Shown here: piece after piece, positions 56,094-64,000 of the stretch | Numbering within the stretch: position 1 is the first letter of the stretch | Layout of the letters: each line of letters begins with the position of its first letter | Translations under genes and position numbers: made by a program | Assembly: GCA_003056245.1 (NCBI GenBank) | Contig: MVDH01000001.1 | Location: 925,679 to 989,678 of the forward strand | DNA length: 64,000 nucleotides | Origin: Cellvibrio sp. 79 | GTDB lineage: Bacteria > Pseudomonadota > Gammaproteobacteria > Pseudomonadales > Cellvibrionaceae | Direction of reading: 5' to 3' | Notes under the pieces: generated by a model | Seen by the model: the letters and a program-made list of their open reading frames with translations, nothing else | The model's database searches: none | What the model was told of the DNA's origin: nothing

Positions 56094-57260
56094 ATGACAC
56101 AGGAATTGAAAATTATTAACTTCATGGGAATCCGGAAGTACACCTCGGGTTTCTCAATTGTTCTGACTATCCTTGCGGTTGCCTCAATTGTTTTCCAGGG
56201 TTTTAAACTGGGCCTGGATTTTACCGGCGGTACCCAGCTTGAAGTGCAATTTGATCGCCCGGCGGACCTGGCAAAAATTCGCGATGTGCTCCATGAAAAG
56301 CAACTGCACAGCCCGGTTGCTGTTACCTTTGGTAGTGATGCGGATGTAATGATTCGCACCCAGGATCAAATGAGCAACAAAGGTCGTGAATATATCGCTG
56401 CTGAAATTACCAAACTTGGTAACGGTGCAAGCTTGCAAGATGTATTGCGTCCAACGCGCGAACAGGAAGGTTTTGTTGATGTCCTGGTCATTAGCAATTT
56501 GACGCCTGAGCAAGTAAATCAATCCGGTATTTTTGATTCTGCGCGTTTTGGTAAAACTATCGTATCGACTAAAGATAATGCTACCCAGGTTGCCATCGAG
56601 AAAGGTCTGGATATGGTGTACAGCCAGCATTTGCTGGAAGAGTTGCAAACTGCAACCGGCGCATCTATCAAACTGCGTAGTAGTGAATCGGTAGGTCCGC
56701 AAATTGGTGATGAATTGCGTGATAGCGGTGGCCTTGGAATGCTGTGTGCATTTTTCCTGGTGTTTTTATACGTAGCAGTGCAATTCCAATGGAAATTTTC
56801 TATCGGAGCATTGGTTGGTTTGGTGCATGTAACTATCGTGACTCTCGCGTGTTTTAGTTTTTTCCAGTGGGATTTTGATTTGAACGTTCTCGCCGCAATT
56901 ATTGCGTTGATTGGTTATTCCATTAACGACACCATCGTAATTTTTGACCGTATCCGTGAAAATTTCCGCAAGCTGCGTGCGGTAGATCCAATCGAAATTG
57001 TGAACATTTCTATGACACAAACACTCGGGCGTTCAATTATGACGCACGTTACCGTGTTCCTTGTAATGGCAGTGTTATATGTATTTGGTGGTGAGTTACT
57101 GGCGGGCTTTTCAAAAGCAATGATGATTGGTGTAGTGTTTGGTTGCTATACCTCTATCTATATTGCTGCTAACGCCACGGTAGCAATGGGAATTTCGAAA
57201 GAAGATCTTATGCCGCGTCCGAAAGATGAAACTGAAGGCGGTGTAGACCTTACGCCTTAA
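56094..57260 (+). CDS. secF: SecF, protein-translocase accessory subunit with enlarged periplasmic domain
   Basis: Partner of SecD. The 388-residue protein shows helix 1 (about 18-36), KLGLDFTGGTQLEV, a periplasmic region of about 175 residues, and five C-terminal helices with GYSINDTIVIFDRIREN. E. coli SecF has 323 residues; the extra length is in the periplasmic part (about residues 95-190). It starts 12 bp after secD and ends before a clear terminator. Confidence 0.95.
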   Translation: MTQELKIINFMGIRKYTSGFSIVLTILAVASIVFQGFKLGLDFTGGTQLEVQFDRPADLAKIRDVLHEKQLHSPVAVTFGSDADVMIRTQDQMSNKGREYIAAEITKLGNGASLQDVLRPTREQEGFVDVLVISNLTPEQVNQSGIFDSARFGKTIVSTKDNATQVAIEKGLDMVYSQHLLEELQTATGASIKLRSSESVGPQIGDELRDSGGLGMLCAFFLVFLYVAVQFQWKFSIGALVGLVHVTIVTLACFSFFQWDFDLNVLAAIIALIGYSINDTIVIFDRIRENFRKLRAVDPIEIVNISMTQTLGRSIMTHVTVFLVMAVLYVFGGELLAGFSKAMMIGVVFGCYTSIYIAANATVAMGISKEDLMPRPKDETEGGVDLTP

Positions 57261-57295
57261 CGTATTTATTCGTTTCTCTACAAACCGCTTTCACC

Positions 57296-57330
57296 AACAA
57301 CAGCGCCCAATAGGCGCTGTTGTTGTTTCT
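57296..57330 (+). terminator. Terminator after secF
   Basis: Arms AACAACAGCGCC (57296-57307) and GGCGCTGTTGTT (57313-57324) around CAATA, followed by GTTT. The T-run is short, but the stem is strong. Confidence 0.75.
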
Positions 57331-57423
57331 GGCGAAGGAAAAATAGTCGCGATTGTTTAATCAAAAAATCTCGGGTATCGTCGATGCATTTTCTTACCTT
57401 CCAATTTGTTCAAGGCACAGGCA

Positions 57424-59451
57424 ATGACTAGCAATCGCAATCCGATGATTGAACACATCAGTTTCAATCCCTCCTTGCAAACCAGTGATGACCTTGAACT
57501 GTTACGTTCAACTGTTGGTCGCTTCCAGCGCATTTTCAATGGCAGCGGTTACGGGTTTTGGGAGTGGGATTTACTGCACCAGCATATCGAATGGTCCGGT
57601 GGATTCTGGATGCGCCTCGGCTACGGGCCGGAAGATGCCAAAGATATTTGCGATGCCTCCAAAGTCCTTACCTATATTCATCCGGATGATCGCGAATTTG
57701 CTGTTGAAGCCACGCGGCTACATTTACGTACCGGGCGCCCGATGGATGTTTCCTATCGCATCAAAACCAAAAGTGGCGATTACATCTGGACCCAGGTTCG
57801 CGCTGATTCAATGCGCGATGAAAATGGCCAGGTCACCATTATGTCCGGCGTTAATTTCGATATCACCGAAATTAAAAAAGTAGAAGCGGCGCTGCGTGAA
57901 AGTGAAGCGCGGCAGGTACGGATTATTCAGGCTTCCAGCGATGGTATTTGGGAATGGTACGCCGATCGTGGTGGTTTCCATTTTTCCCATCGCTGTTGGG
58001 AATTGCTAGGTTACGATGATCTGGATGATGTGCTTACTGAGGGTGAAGATCGATTAAAAATCTGGCGTCGCCATATTTACCAACAGGATTTAGCGAAATT
58101 CGATAACGCATTAATTGAACACATGGCCGGGCGTGCACCTTTTGATGTGGAATACCGGTTGATTAGCACATCGGGAGAAATCCGCTGGATTCGCGGGCGC
58201 GGTCGCGCGGTGTTTAATGAAAAAGGCCAGCCAATTATGATGTCTGGCAGCAACATGGATATCACAGAAGTAAAGCGCGCGGAGGAGCGCGTAATCCAGG
58301 CAAAAGAGCAGGCGGAAAAAGCCAATCGCGCGAAGTCCGAATTTTTATCCAGTATGAGCCATGAATTGCGTACGCCGTTGAATGCTATTTTGGGGTACAC
58401 GCAATTATTTGAATACGATGGTAATTTAAAATCGCAACAAATTGAAAATGTGCGTGAAATCCGTAAAGCGGGCGAACATTTGTTGCAATTAATTAATGAT
58501 GTTCTCGATTTGGCAAAAATTGAATCGGGCAATATGACTGTATCCCTTGAGCCGGTGCTGGTGTCGCGTTTGCTGGATGAATGTTTCACTCTGGTCCAAA
58601 CACAAGCTGATGCGCGTGGAATTCGTTTGAAAGTGAATATTGCCGATCACATTAATACCTATGTGATTGCCGATCATGTGCGTTGCAAACAGGCATTATT
58701 AAATTTGTTGAGTAATGCCGTGAAATATAATCGCGTTGGCGGTGAGGTGGAAGTTACCCTCGTTGCGCAAGAAGGTTTGAAGTTGCGTATCAGTGTGCGC
58801 GATACCGGGCGCGGTATTCCCTTGCAACGCCAGAACGAAGTGTTCCAGCCATTTAATCGGTTGAGTGCGGAAAATAGCAATATTGAAGGCTCAGGTGTCG
58901 GGCTTGTCATTACCAAGCAATTAGTGGAAATGATGCAAGGTAAACTCGATTTTTCCAGTGCTGAAAATGTTGGCACAACATTCTGGATGGATTTTCCTGT
59001 GGCTACTGAATGGAGTGCAGATACTCTTACATCCACAAATCGCAAAAAAGATTACAGTCCGGCGATATTAAATGTGCAGCGCCGTTGCCGGGTGTTGTAT
59101 GTGGAAGATAATCCCACCAATATCCGTTTGTTGCAGCAAATTTTTGCACGCTATCCGCAACTGGACCTGGATATTGCGGAAGAAGCATTTCTGGGAATTT
59201 ATAAAGCGCGTAGTACCAGCCCTGATTTAATTATCCTGGATATCAACTTGCCTGGAATGGATGGTTATGAGGTACTGGCAGTGCTTAAAAATGACCCGTC
59301 CACTAACCAGATTCCAGTCGTAGGTTTATCAGCGAATGCTATGCCGTACGATATTGAGCGCGGTCGCAACGCCGGCTTTTTTGACTACCTCACCAAGCCC
59401 GTAGACATTAATCAATTGATTGATGTTTTTAATAAGTTATTACAAGACTAG
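57424..59451 (+). CDS. Hybrid sensor histidine kinase, PAS-PAS-HisKA-HATPase-receiver
   Basis: A 675-residue soluble-looking kinase. Two PAS_3-type domains (about 30-155 and 165-290; MSGVNFDITEIKKVEAALRESEARQ and MSGSNMDITEVKRAEERV mark the PAC ends), a dimerisation domain with phosphoacceptor histidine in SSMSHELRTPLNAILGY, an ATPase domain (NLLSNAVKYN, DTGRGIP, GSGVGLVI), and a C-terminal receiver with the phosphoacceptor aspartate in LIILDINLPGMDGYEVL. There is no membrane helix, so the signal is probably intracellular. The membrane AraC-type regulator gene starts 12 bp later. ATG 57424 is preferred over an upstream TTG. Confidence 0.9.
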   Translation: MTSNRNPMIEHISFNPSLQTSDDLELLRSTVGRFQRIFNGSGYGFWEWDLLHQHIEWSGGFWMRLGYGPEDAKDICDASKVLTYIHPDDREFAVEATRLHLRTGRPMDVSYRIKTKSGDYIWTQVRADSMRDENGQVTIMSGVNFDITEIKKVEAALRESEARQVRIIQASSDGIWEWYADRGGFHFSHRCWELLGYDDLDDVLTEGEDRLKIWRRHIYQQDLAKFDNALIEHMAGRAPFDVEYRLISTSGEIRWIRGRGRAVFNEKGQPIMMSGSNMDITEVKRAEERVIQAKEQAEKANRAKSEFLSSMSHELRTPLNAILGYTQLFEYDGNLKSQQIENVREIRKAGEHLLQLINDVLDLAKIESGNMTVSLEPVLVSRLLDECFTLVQTQADARGIRLKVNIADHINTYVIADHVRCKQALLNLLSNAVKYNRVGGEVEVTLVAQEGLKLRISVRDTGRGIPLQRQNEVFQPFNRLSAENSNIEGSGVGLVITKQLVEMMQGKLDFSSAENVGTTFWMDFPVATEWSADTLTSTNRKKDYSPAILNVQRRCRVLYVEDNPTNIRLLQQIFARYPQLDLDIAEEAFLGIYKARSTSPDLIILDINLPGMDGYEVLAVLKNDPSTNQIPVVGLSANAMPYDIERGRNAGFFDYLTKPVDINQLIDVFNKLLQD

Positions 59452-59463
59452 GTCGAGTGTGTT

Positions 59464-60480
59464 GTGGCTATGGTGACTTTATTCAGCACGTTAATGATCG
59501 GTTTTTCGGTGATAAGCGCTCTGGTTTTAGTGGTCGCTTACGTGTTTTTTTTGAAAAGTGTCAATCGATCCTGGTTTGCGCTTTTATCTTGCACCGGACT
59601 GTTGTTGTGCTTGGCTTGTCTACAGCTGTGGCATTTGAGTTACTTTACTGATGGCTATGATGTTTTAACTTCCTGGTGGTATCGCTTCTGGTTGTACATG
59701 GCTCCGGCGATGTTCTTTTTCTTTGGTCGCGCCACCTTTTTCCCTGACGCACCTGTAAATCCTTTTTTGTTACTGCATTTCATCCCTTTATCGCTCAACT
59801 TTTTCCTGCGCTATGAAATAGCGGTACCCATTGTTTTTATGATTGGTATGGGCTATTCCTTCTCGCTCGCTTATTTATTCTATGGTTTGCGTGCGCAACG
59901 TAAACGTTTCCACGTGGAAATGTTTTTCTTTGCGCTTTTTGGTGTTATCGCAATATTGGTCCTCTTTCTCGGTCTTTCTATTCCTTATATTGATCACCAT
60001 TACTTCTACACGTTTTATAGCAACAGTATCGGCATATCGTTCATGTTGGTGGTGGCGGCTTTGATCATCTTTCCCGATTTGCTGGAGCAGCTCGTTGCAG
60101 TGTCACAGTTGAACTATTCGGCATCGACTTTAAAGGATGTGGACACTAAAGCTTATGTTGAAAAACTGGATCAATTAATGGTTCAAGCCAAACTCTACCA
60201 AAATGAGAAATTGAACCTGGGAATGACGGCAGAAGCGATTGGTCTCAGCCCGCACCAATTATCGGAATTGGTAAACCGGGAATTCGGGGTGAACTTTTCC
60301 CGCTTTATCCGCGAGCGCCGTATTGAAGCAGCCAAAACAATTTTGGTTAACGAGCCTTCATCATCGGTACTTTCTATTGGCCTTGAGGTTGGTTTTAGTA
60401 CCCAGTCCAATTTTTATGCTGCCTTTAAGGAAATAACCGGCGTATCGCCGGGTGCTTATCGCAAATCACTTGCCACCTGA
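59464..60480 (+). CDS. Membrane-bound AraC-type regulator (multi-helix N-terminus)
   Basis: A 338-residue protein. The first 210 residues contain about seven hydrophobic helices; the C-terminal 110 residues are an AraC/XylS DNA-binding domain with two helix-turn-helix units (LGMTAEAIGLSPHQLSELVNREFG; SSVLSIGLEVGFSTQSNFYAAFKEITGVSPGAYRKS). Such proteins may sense a membrane signal and bind DNA directly from the membrane. It lacks a receiver domain although it directly follows a hybrid kinase with which it is probably co-transcribed. The start is GTG at 59464. Confidence 0.87.
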   Translation: MAMVTLFSTLMIGFSVISALVLVVAYVFFLKSVNRSWFALLSCTGLLLCLACLQLWHLSYFTDGYDVLTSWWYRFWLYMAPAMFFFFGRATFFPDAPVNPFLLLHFIPLSLNFFLRYEIAVPIVFMIGMGYSFSLAYLFYGLRAQRKRFHVEMFFFALFGVIAILVLFLGLSIPYIDHHYFYTFYSNSIGISFMLVVAALIIFPDLLEQLVAVSQLNYSASTLKDVDTKAYVEKLDQLMVQAKLYQNEKLNLGMTAEAIGLSPHQLSELVNREFGVNFSRFIRERRIEAAKTILVNEPSSSVLSIGLEVGFSTQSNFYAAFKEITGVSPGAYRKSLAT

Positions 60481-60520
60481 TCCATCCTCCTCGAACTTTC
60501 TCTCCAAAAAAGCCGCCGTT

Positions 60521-60552
60521 ATTTCCAGAATGATAATTCTGGAAATTTTTAA
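60521..60552 (+). terminator. Terminator after the AraC-type gene
   Basis: Arms ATTTCCAGAAT (60521-60531) and ATTCTGGAAAT (60536-60546) around GATA, followed by TTTT. Confidence 0.75.
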
Positions 60553-60697
60553 GCCTTTGATTAATCGATCAAAATAATTTTTCTATTCAATTTTTATCAA
60601 GTTGGAAGTACTTCAGTTTCGCTCCGCCTAACGTTGCCAACAGCGATGGAAATAACCATCGTCCCAGCCACTGATTAGTGAAATCGAGAGCGTAACT

Positions 60698-61378
60698 ATG
60701 AGAACAATAAGTACTACCCGTGACGGCGCCAGAATTTACAGCCGCTGTTTATTAGCTTGTTATGACTTCCTTATCTATCGCGTTCTATCTCCTTATGTAT
60801 GGCGATGCGACCCCCGGCATTTCCTTGAGCTTTACCAGCGGAATATGTCCGGCAACCACGCCGATGTGGGTGTTGGAACCGGGTACTTCTTAAACCAATG
60901 CTCCTATAAGCCGGGAGCGGTAAGAATCGGCTTGTTTGATTTACAGCCAAATTGCCTGCGTTATACCGCCGCTCGCCTCGCACGTTTTCAACCGGAAACA
61001 TTTGAGTGTGATGCGTTGGAGCCCATCCCATTTACCGGAAAACGTTTCAGCTCAATTGGATTAGGCGGGATTTTGCATTGCATTCCCGGAGACCTGACCG
61101 AGAAAGGAATTGTATTCGACGCTATTACATCCCTCATGGAGCCAACGAGCCGGGTGTTTGGTTACACGATTTTGAATCAGGGAGTACGCAAAACCCTCTT
61201 TAGCCGGATTGTTTTCTTTTTGCTCCACCGAATGAAAGTGATTAACGGTGCGAGTGATTCAGCGGCGCAGTTACATGTCGAGCTCAATAAGCGTTTCAAG
61301 TCCGTAGATGTCCGGGTTGTCGGCTGCATTGCGCTTTTTAATGCAGGCGATTCGCTACTTTCTCATGGCGCTATTTGA
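60698..61378 (+). CDS. Class I SAM-dependent methyltransferase, unknown substrate
   Basis: A 226-residue protein. The SAM-binding motif I is HADVGVGTGYFL (about residues 55-66); a motif II acidic position follows in GLFDLQPN and a later FECDALEPIPF block is consistent with the fold. A hydrophobic N-terminal segment (RCLLACYDFLIYRVLSPYVW) may associate with membranes or lipids. The substrate is not evident. An SRPBCC-like gene follows after 85 bp in the same direction, which hints at a small-molecule or lipid pathway. Confidence 0.72.
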   Translation: MRTISTTRDGARIYSRCLLACYDFLIYRVLSPYVWRCDPRHFLELYQRNMSGNHADVGVGTGYFLNQCSYKPGAVRIGLFDLQPNCLRYTAARLARFQPETFECDALEPIPFTGKRFSSIGLGGILHCIPGDLTEKGIVFDAITSLMEPTSRVFGYTILNQGVRKTLFSRIVFFLLHRMKVINGASDSAAQLHVELNKRFKSVDVRVVGCIALFNAGDSLLSHGAI

Positions 61379-61463
61379 CCGACCGGATTTTTGTCCACCG
61401 CAAGCTTCATTTTCAAAACGTTGAACGATCCAAAATCTTTATCTACCTCCACAAGGAACCATT

Positions 61464-61970
61464 ATGAAAAACCAACTGATTCGCAGCGCACAAACCAAAA
61501 TGATCATTCATGCCCCAAAAAGCGATGTATGGGAAAAAGTAGGATTTTATGAGCATGTAAAAAAACAACCCGGCTTGCTGTTAAAGCTCAGTCTGCCAAT
61601 CCCGCAACAGGTTGAAGGTGCGTACGGCAAAGTAGGCGATACTTGCCGCTGTAGATACAGCGATGGCGGTTATCTCACTAAAAGAATTACCCGGATTCAC
61701 AGTGAGAATCGCATAGAGTTTGAAATTATCGAGCAGAGTATTCGTTACCAAAACACTATAAAACTGCTGGGAGGATACATTGAGGTAAATGATATCAATG
61801 GAAAATATTCCGAGGTAAACATGGTTACTTATTATGAGAGTCGAATCTGTGTGCAAAGCATTTCTTCTTTGTTCATTGCGGCCGTAATAAAAACCATGCA
61901 CAAGTTTGTTATCCGCGATATGCAAGCCCAGCTTCTTTGCCAGCCACTTTCACCTATTGAGGCTGCCTAG
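61464..61970 (+). CDS. SRPBCC (START/polyketide-cyclase)-like protein
   Basis: A 168-residue protein whose pattern fits the SRPBCC ligand-binding fold: an early strand (TKMIIHAPKSDVWEKVGFYEHV), a GDTCRCRYSDGGYLTKRITRIHSENRIEFEI beta-sheet region, and a long C-terminal helix (SSLFIAAVIKTMHKFVIRDMQAQL). These proteins bind hydrophobic ligands or act as cyclases. It is preceded by AAGGAACC. Its link with the upstream methyltransferase gene is inferred from adjacency. Confidence 0.65.
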   Translation: MKNQLIRSAQTKMIIHAPKSDVWEKVGFYEHVKKQPGLLLKLSLPIPQQVEGAYGKVGDTCRCRYSDGGYLTKRITRIHSENRIEFEIIEQSIRYQNTIKLLGGYIEVNDINGKYSEVNMVTYYESRICVQSISSLFIAAVIKTMHKFVIRDMQAQLLCQPLSPIEAA

Positions 61971-62156
61971 GTTCAAAGCTCTAGGCTCATAAGCAAGGAT
62001 GCTATGAGCCAGACCGATTTATGTCTCTCTCCTTATTTTGGGTGATGCCTGCCAGGTAATGTTTACCAAGGTAATGCTGCTTGGTAATACACATGCACAA
62101 TCGTTAATTAATGAAAAGTTGCTGGTTTTTGAACATCCGGGATTTATCATACTCAA

Positions 62157-62174
62157 AATGAACAAGTGTTCATT
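62157..62174. promoter_or_regulatory. TetR-type operator candidate before the RND pump genes
   Basis: AATGAACAAGTGTTCATT: seven-base arms around AAGT, 32 bp before the adaptor start codon. TetR-family repressors commonly bind such sites before RND pumps. No tetR gene lies next to it in the window. Confidence 0.6.
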
Positions 62175-62205
62175 GTCGTATTTTTAGATCTATCGGGAGT
62201 CGATC

Positions 62206-63357
62206 ATGGTTTCGCGTATTCGCTACAGCTCAGTGCTGGTGGTATCCCTGTTGGGATTGGTGTTATCTGGCTGTAATGGTAAGGAGCAGGCTGCCAAGCC
62301 TGCGGGAGCCGCTATCGAAGTGGGTGTGGTTGAAGTAACGCGCGCCGATGTGCCGTTGGAAGCCGAACTGCCCGGGCGTACCAGTGCCTATCGCAAAGCG
62401 GAAGTTCGCCCGCAAGTCAGCGGGATTATCCAGAAGCGACTCTTCAACGAAGGCGCAGAGATTAAGGCGGGAACTCCGCTGTATCAGATCGATCCCGCTA
62501 CTTACAAAGCAGCGTTGGCCAGTGCGCAAGCAGAGCTGGCGCGTGCGGAGGCTAACCTCGCTGCTGCTGAAGCGCGTGAGTCCCGTTATAAAAACCTGGT
62601 GGCGATCAAAGCGATCAGCCAACAGGACTATGACGATGCCCAGGCAACTCTGGGGCAAACCAAAGCCGGCGTGCAACTGGCAAAAGCCGGTGTAACTACC
62701 GCCAAAATCAACCTGGATTACACCCGCGTGCTCGCACCGATTGATGGTGTTATCGGCAAATCAAGCGTCACTGAAGGTGCGCTGGTTAATGCCGGTCAGG
62801 CAGCGGTGCTGGCAGAAATCCAGCAGCTCGATCCTATTTATGTTGATGTCTCCCAATCGGCCGAACAGTTACTGCAATTGCGTCGCCAAATGCGCGAAGG
62901 CAGTGTGGCGGCGATGGATTCTGCCAAAGCGCGTTTGTTATTGGACAACAATTCGGTCTACGAACATGTAGGTGCATTGCAGTTTTCCGAAGTGGGGGTA
63001 AATGAATCCACCGGCACGGTTATTTTGCGCGCGCAATTTCCCAACCCTGATCGTTTATTGCTGCCTGGCATGTTTGTGCGCACAACCCTGGAAGAGGGAG
63101 TACGTACCAATGCAATTCTGATTCCGCAGCGCGGTGTTACCCGTGATCGCAGCGGCAATGCGACGGCAATGATTGTTAAAAAAGATGGCATTGTTGAAAT
63201 GCGTTCGATCAGCGTCGGGCGTGCATTAGGTGATCAGTGGTTAGTGTTAAGTGGTTTGGATGTGGGCGATAAAGTTATCGTAGAAGGTTTGCAAAAAGTA
63301 AAACCTGGTGCCGCAGCAAAAGCAGTTCCCGCTACTAAAGCCCCGGCAGCGGAGTAA
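62206..63357 (+). CDS. RND efflux periplasmic adaptor (AcrA/MexA family)
   Basis: A 383-residue lipoprotein: lipobox LSGC (about residues 20-23), lipoyl halves ([31 protein letters not shown] and [19 protein letters not shown]), an alpha-helical hairpin rich in Ala/Glu ([27 protein letters not shown]), and beta-barrel and membrane-proximal domains. It connects the inner-membrane pump to an outer-membrane channel. The pump gene follows after 5 bp. Confidence 0.94.
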   Translation: MVSRIRYSSVLVVSLLGLVLSGCNGKEQAAKPAGAAIEVGVVEVTRADVPLEAELPGRTSAYRKAEVRPQVSGIIQKRLFNEGAEIKAGTPLYQIDPATYKAALASAQAELARAEANLAAAEARESRYKNLVAIKAISQQDYDDAQATLGQTKAGVQLAKAGVTTAKINLDYTRVLAPIDGVIGKSSVTEGALVNAGQAAVLAEIQQLDPIYVDVSQSAEQLLQLRRQMREGSVAAMDSAKARLLLDNNSVYEHVGALQFSEVGVNESTGTVILRAQFPNPDRLLLPGMFVRTTLEEGVRTNAILIPQRGVTRDRSGNATAMIVKKDGIVEMRSISVGRALGDQWLVLSGLDVGDKVIVEGLQKVKPGAAAKAVPATKAPAAE

Positions 63358-63362
63358 TAACT

Positions 63363-64000
63363 ATGGCGAAGTTTTTTATTGATCGCCCGGTTTTTGCCTG
63401 GGTAATTTCCATCATCATTATGCTGGCGGGTTTGCTCTCCATCGCCAAGTTGCCTATTGAACAATATCCGCAAGTTGCACCGCCCTCGGTGAGCATCAGT
63501 GCAAACTATCCCGGTGCTTCTGCGCAAACTGTGCAAGATACGGTGATTCAAATTATCGAGCAGGGTTTAACCGGTATCGATAATGTGCAATACATGTCAT
63601 CGACCAGTGAGTCGAGCGGGCGTGGAGAAGTGACCGTCACTTTTATGGCGGGCACTGATCCGGATATCGCGCAGGTTCAAGTGCAAAATAAATTGCAAAC
63701 CGCCATGCCGTTATTGCCGCAAGAAGTCCAGCAGCAGGGCATTCGCGTAACAAAATCCTCCGCTGGATTTTTGATGGTCGCTGCATTTGTATCATCCGAT
63801 GGGCGTATGGATAAATACGATATTGCGGATTACGTTGCAGCGAACGTGCAAGACCAGTTAAGCCGTGTGAACGGCGTCGGCCAGATTCAATTATTTGGTT
63901 CGCAATATGCAATGCGTGTGTGGCTGGATGCGAACAAGCTTGCAACCTATAAACTCACCTCCGTTGATGTAGTTACTGCAATCCGCGCGCAAAATGCGCA
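63363..64000 (+). CDS. RND efflux pump inner-membrane subunit (AcrB/MexB family), 5' part
   Basis: The first 212 residues of a gene that runs off the window. The start [27 protein letters not shown] is typical of hydrophobe/amphiphile efflux (HAE1) pumps, followed by [32 protein letters not shown] and [19 protein letters not shown]. Together with the adaptor it forms a proton-driven multidrug efflux system. The drug range cannot be read from this part. Confidence 0.95.
   Translation, partial: MAKFFIDRPVFAWVISIIIMLAGLLSIAKLPIEQYPQVAPPSVSISANYPGASAQTVQDTVIQIIEQGLTGIDNVQYMSSTSESSGRGEVTVTFMAGTDPDIAQVQVQNKLQTAMPLLPQEVQQQGIRVTKSSAGFLMVAAFVSSDGRMDKYDIADYVAANVQDQLSRVNGVGQIQLFGSQYAMRVWLDANKLATYKLTSVDVVTAIRAQNA

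Overview
The window looks like chromosomal DNA of a polysaccharide-degrading gammaproteobacterium, most probably Cellvibrio or a close relative in Cellvibrionaceae. The reasons are the Pseudomonas-like order of core genes (rlmN-pilW-rodZ-ispG-hisS-yfgM-bamB-der; pepA-holC; lptF-lptG; queA-tgt-secD-secF) combined with secreted or lipoprotein glycoside hydrolases that carry CBM10 or CBM5/12 modules joined by long poly-serine linkers, a Cellvibrio habit. This assignment is inference; no 16S gene is present. I saw no insertion sequence, prophage, CRISPR array or broken gene.

Layout. 1-7.7 kb: the 3' end of iscR followed by a hybrid ISC/SUF iron-sulfur operon (iscS-like, sufB, sufC, sufD, sufS, an A-type carrier, sufT, sufE). 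7.8-17.3 kb: ndk and the conserved rlmN-to-der block. 17.4-19.1 kb: a receiver-PP2C phosphatase and STAS antagonist pair (HsbR/HsbA type). 19.1-21.7 kb (minus): terB-like gene, transaldolase, dusA. 21.8-23.0 kb: moaC-moaD-moaE. 23.1-29.7 kb: a beta-glucoside/glucose locus (MFS sugar permease, LacI regulator, glucokinase, GH3 enzyme) with a perfect LacI-type palindrome in front of the GH3 gene. 30.0-33.0 kb: an outer-membrane porin preceded by a good sigma-54 promoter match, and a GH26 mannanase lipoprotein preceded by two copies of a different LacI-type palindrome. 33.2-35.8 kb: prfB (with the +1 programmed frameshift) and lysS. 36.3-37.9 kb: a secreted GH18 chitinase. 38.1-44.8 kb: housekeeping and hypothetical genes (pseudouridine synthase, yaeQ, ybbN-like, DUF4380-like lipoprotein, rbgA-like GTPase, SetA-like MFS). 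44.2-50.8 kb: holC, pepA, lptF, lptG, an RDD protein and a class III cyclase-FHA protein. 51.4 kb: tRNA-Leu(CAA). 51.8-57.3 kb: queA, tgt, secD, secF without yajC. 57.4-62.0 kb: a hybrid sensor kinase followed directly by a membrane AraC-type regulator, then a methyltransferase and an SRPBCC-like protein. 62.2 kb to the end: RND efflux adaptor and the start of its pump.

How the genes work together. The first operon makes sulfur available (two cysteine desulfurases plus SufE) for assembly on SufBCD and delivery by the A-type carrier and SufT. The 23-38 kb region is a carbohydrate-use zone: extracellular or surface GH18 and GH26 enzymes, an outer-membrane porin, an inner-membrane sugar permease, an intracellular GH3 enzyme and glucokinase, with local repression by LacI-type proteins. 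The remainder is envelope biogenesis (BamB, YfgM, RodZ, LptFG, SecDF), translation and tRNA modification, and signalling. Nothing here is clearly a wholly new system. The points most worth a second look are the cyclase with cysteine in place of the transition-state arginine, the tRNA-Leu anticodon-arm copy near the tRNA gene, the sigma-54 site before the porin, the LacI-type operators, and the kinase/membrane-AraC pair.
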